Virus record (IMG/VR): IMGVR_UViG_3300025767_000028
Coordinates: 1-51,794 of that record
Reading direction: 5' to 3' (one strand)
DNA from: a virus
DNA: 51,794 nt
This document shows, in pieces, positions 50,743 to 51,794 of this stretch. The notes below the pieces were generated by a model. The model searched no databases, was not told where the DNA came from, and saw only the letters and a program-made list of their open reading frames with translations. Each line of letters begins with the position of its first letter. Within the stretch, counting starts at the first letter, position 1. Made by a program: the position numbers and the translations under genes.

Positions 50743-51794
50743 ATGGCAAAAATTAAAATAAATAAATTACCTGAAGGTTTTGAATTAAAAAAAGGTAAGG
50801 TTGTAAAGACAATGCAGCAAGGTGGTGCAACCACAGGTGATCAATCTGGTTACGGTCTTGTTACAAATAATCTTACACCCAAGCAATTTAATGATGAAGA
50901 TGGTAAATCAATAAGATATTCACTTTCTTCAGTACCTAGAGATATGGCTAATATTGAAGCTGAAGGTGGAGAAACAGTTCTTACTGATCTTAATGATGAT
51001 GGTCAATTTGGTTTATATAATATAACTGGTCCTAGACATGGAAGTGGTGGTGTTCCTATGTTCTTACCAGAACAGTCATTTGTTTTTTCTGATACACAAA
51101 AGATGAAGCTTAATAGAAGAGAGCTTGCAGAATTTGGTATAGAATCAAAAAAGAAAATGACTCCAGCACAGATATCAAAAAAATATCAACTTAATGAATT
51201 TATTGGTGCAATGGACTCTGAGGATATAGATCCTATAAAATTTAAGAGTGCTGAACTAATGATTGATAAAAATCAAAATAAATTATCTAAGTTGGCTTTT
51301 GCTCAAGAATCAAAAAAGAATTTTGAAGATGGAGTACCACTTGCATCTCATCCGTATTTGATAGGTATGGGTATTGATCCTATAGAGTTTACTCAAAAGG
51401 TTGAGAATATAACTGCAGAGCAAGCGGCACAAAGAATGTTACAATCTTTACCTCCTGAAGAACAAGCAAAAATGGCAGCTCTTCAGCAGATGATGGCACA
51501 AGCTGGACAACAGCAACAAATGCCTATGGCTAAATATGGTAGTGAATTACCAAAGGCTCAAGATGGTAAAAATGATTATGAATTTAAGTATGATTTTATA
51601 CCACCTACAGTAGCGCAAGATAATACCAGAGTATTTCAACCACGTGTGTTTGATTTTAAAGACGCGAAAGACCAGTTTGAAAAAGATGAAGAAAAAAATA
51701 AAGCTTTTGAAGAAAAATATTTTGGAAATACTGCTATAAAGCAAGATGAACCTGATCTTACAGACTTTGGTATAACAAGTGTTAATCAAGATGC
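50743..51794 (+). CDS. Conserved crAss-like virion protein, C-terminus outside window
   Basis: ATG at 50743, 2 nt after the previous stop, opens a frame that stays open to the right edge (350 codons). The N-terminal 200 residues are strongly conserved in crAss-like phages. I recognise LPEGFELKKGKVVKTMQQGG, NIEAEGGETVLTDLNDDGQF, ITGPRHGSGGVPMFLPEQSF and the TPAQISKKYQLNEF block. After a glutamine-rich stretch come the linker motifs KYGSELPKAQDG (264-275) and VAQDNTRV (290-297). It is a large virion or cargo protein of unknown activity. Confidence 0.85.
   Translation, partial: MAKIKINKLPEGFELKKGKVVKTMQQGGATTGDQSGYGLVTNNLTPKQFNDEDGKSIRYSLSSVPRDMANIEAEGGETVLTDLNDDGQFGLYNITGPRHGSGGVPMFLPEQSFVFSDTQKMKLNRRELAEFGIESKKKMTPAQISKKYQLNEFIGAMDSEDIDPIKFKSAELMIDKNQNKLSKLAFAQESKKNFEDGVPLASHPYLIGMGIDPIEFTQKVENITAEQAAQRMLQSLPPEEQAKMAALQQMMAQAGQQQQMPMAKYGSELPKAQDGKNDYEFKYDFIPPTVAQDNTRVFQPRVFDFKDAKDQFEKDEEKNKAFEEKYFGNTAIKQDEPDLTDFGITSVNQD

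Noticed and set aside
1-51794. Prophage integration module (integrase, att sites)
   Set aside because: No recombinase-like protein and no flanking host genes seen; the window looks like a lytic phage genome interior.

Overview
The window is a stretch of a crAss-like phage genome (order Crassvirales, podovirus-type) that most likely infects a member of the Bacteroidota, probably a flavobacterium-like environmental host. The evidence is the gene order: co-chaperonin, large terminase, portal, acidic scaffold candidate, major capsid protein, head/ring proteins, fibres, two further ring proteins, a very large tail-stabilising protein, then giant virion proteins. Supporting points are the high AT content, A-rich leaders, promoter-like sequences matching the Bacteroidota TTTG / TAnnTTTG pattern, and many proteins I recognise as crAss-like families. 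The layout recalls Cellulophaga phage phi14:2 and its relatives; that comparison is from memory and was not checked.

Layout: positions 1 to about 7,600 are genes on the minus strand, a block of mostly small proteins. It includes an HNH nuclease, a helix-turn-helix protein, a ParB-like protein, several tiny membrane peptides and a tandem pair of paralogous 94-96-residue proteins. Many genes overlap by 4 nt or are a few bases apart, with hairpins and short repeats between clusters. From 7,600 to 7,970 lies a gene-free switch region between the leftward and rightward blocks. It carries three G-runs, a host-type promoter and a candidate structured RNA of about 130 nt.

Rightward, 7,970-12,930 holds a DUF3310 protein, an endolysin (peptidoglycan-binding domain plus amidase), an HU/IHF-like protein, a zinc-binding protein and a PD-(D/E)XK nuclease. 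Packaging and head genes run from 13,020 to 25,910. Fibre and adhesin genes run from 25,930 to 35,445, including an S74-chaperone fibre and a von Willebrand A protein. A metallophosphoesterase follows, then ring proteins, the 1,680-residue muzzle/stabilisation-type protein and three consecutive giant virion proteins, the last running off the window end. One of these carries LysM, two lysozyme-like domains, two peptidoglycan-binding repeats and a cysteine-peptidase-like segment.

How it works together: the right block builds and packages the head, attaches fibres, and loads a tail with enzymes that would open the cell wall at infection. Rightward expression seems organised by a recurrent promoter-like motif (TTTTGTATATTATATAT), seen at seven gene starts, and by hairpin-plus-T-run terminators after the most abundant virion proteins. 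The most interesting items are: this motif; an inverted repeat around one copy that looks built to hide a start site on read-through transcripts; the structured RNA at the strand switch; and a short linker motif (K-Y-G-G/S-D/E-L-P-K-A-Q-x-G, plus V-A-Q-D-N-T) scattered through the three giant virion proteins.
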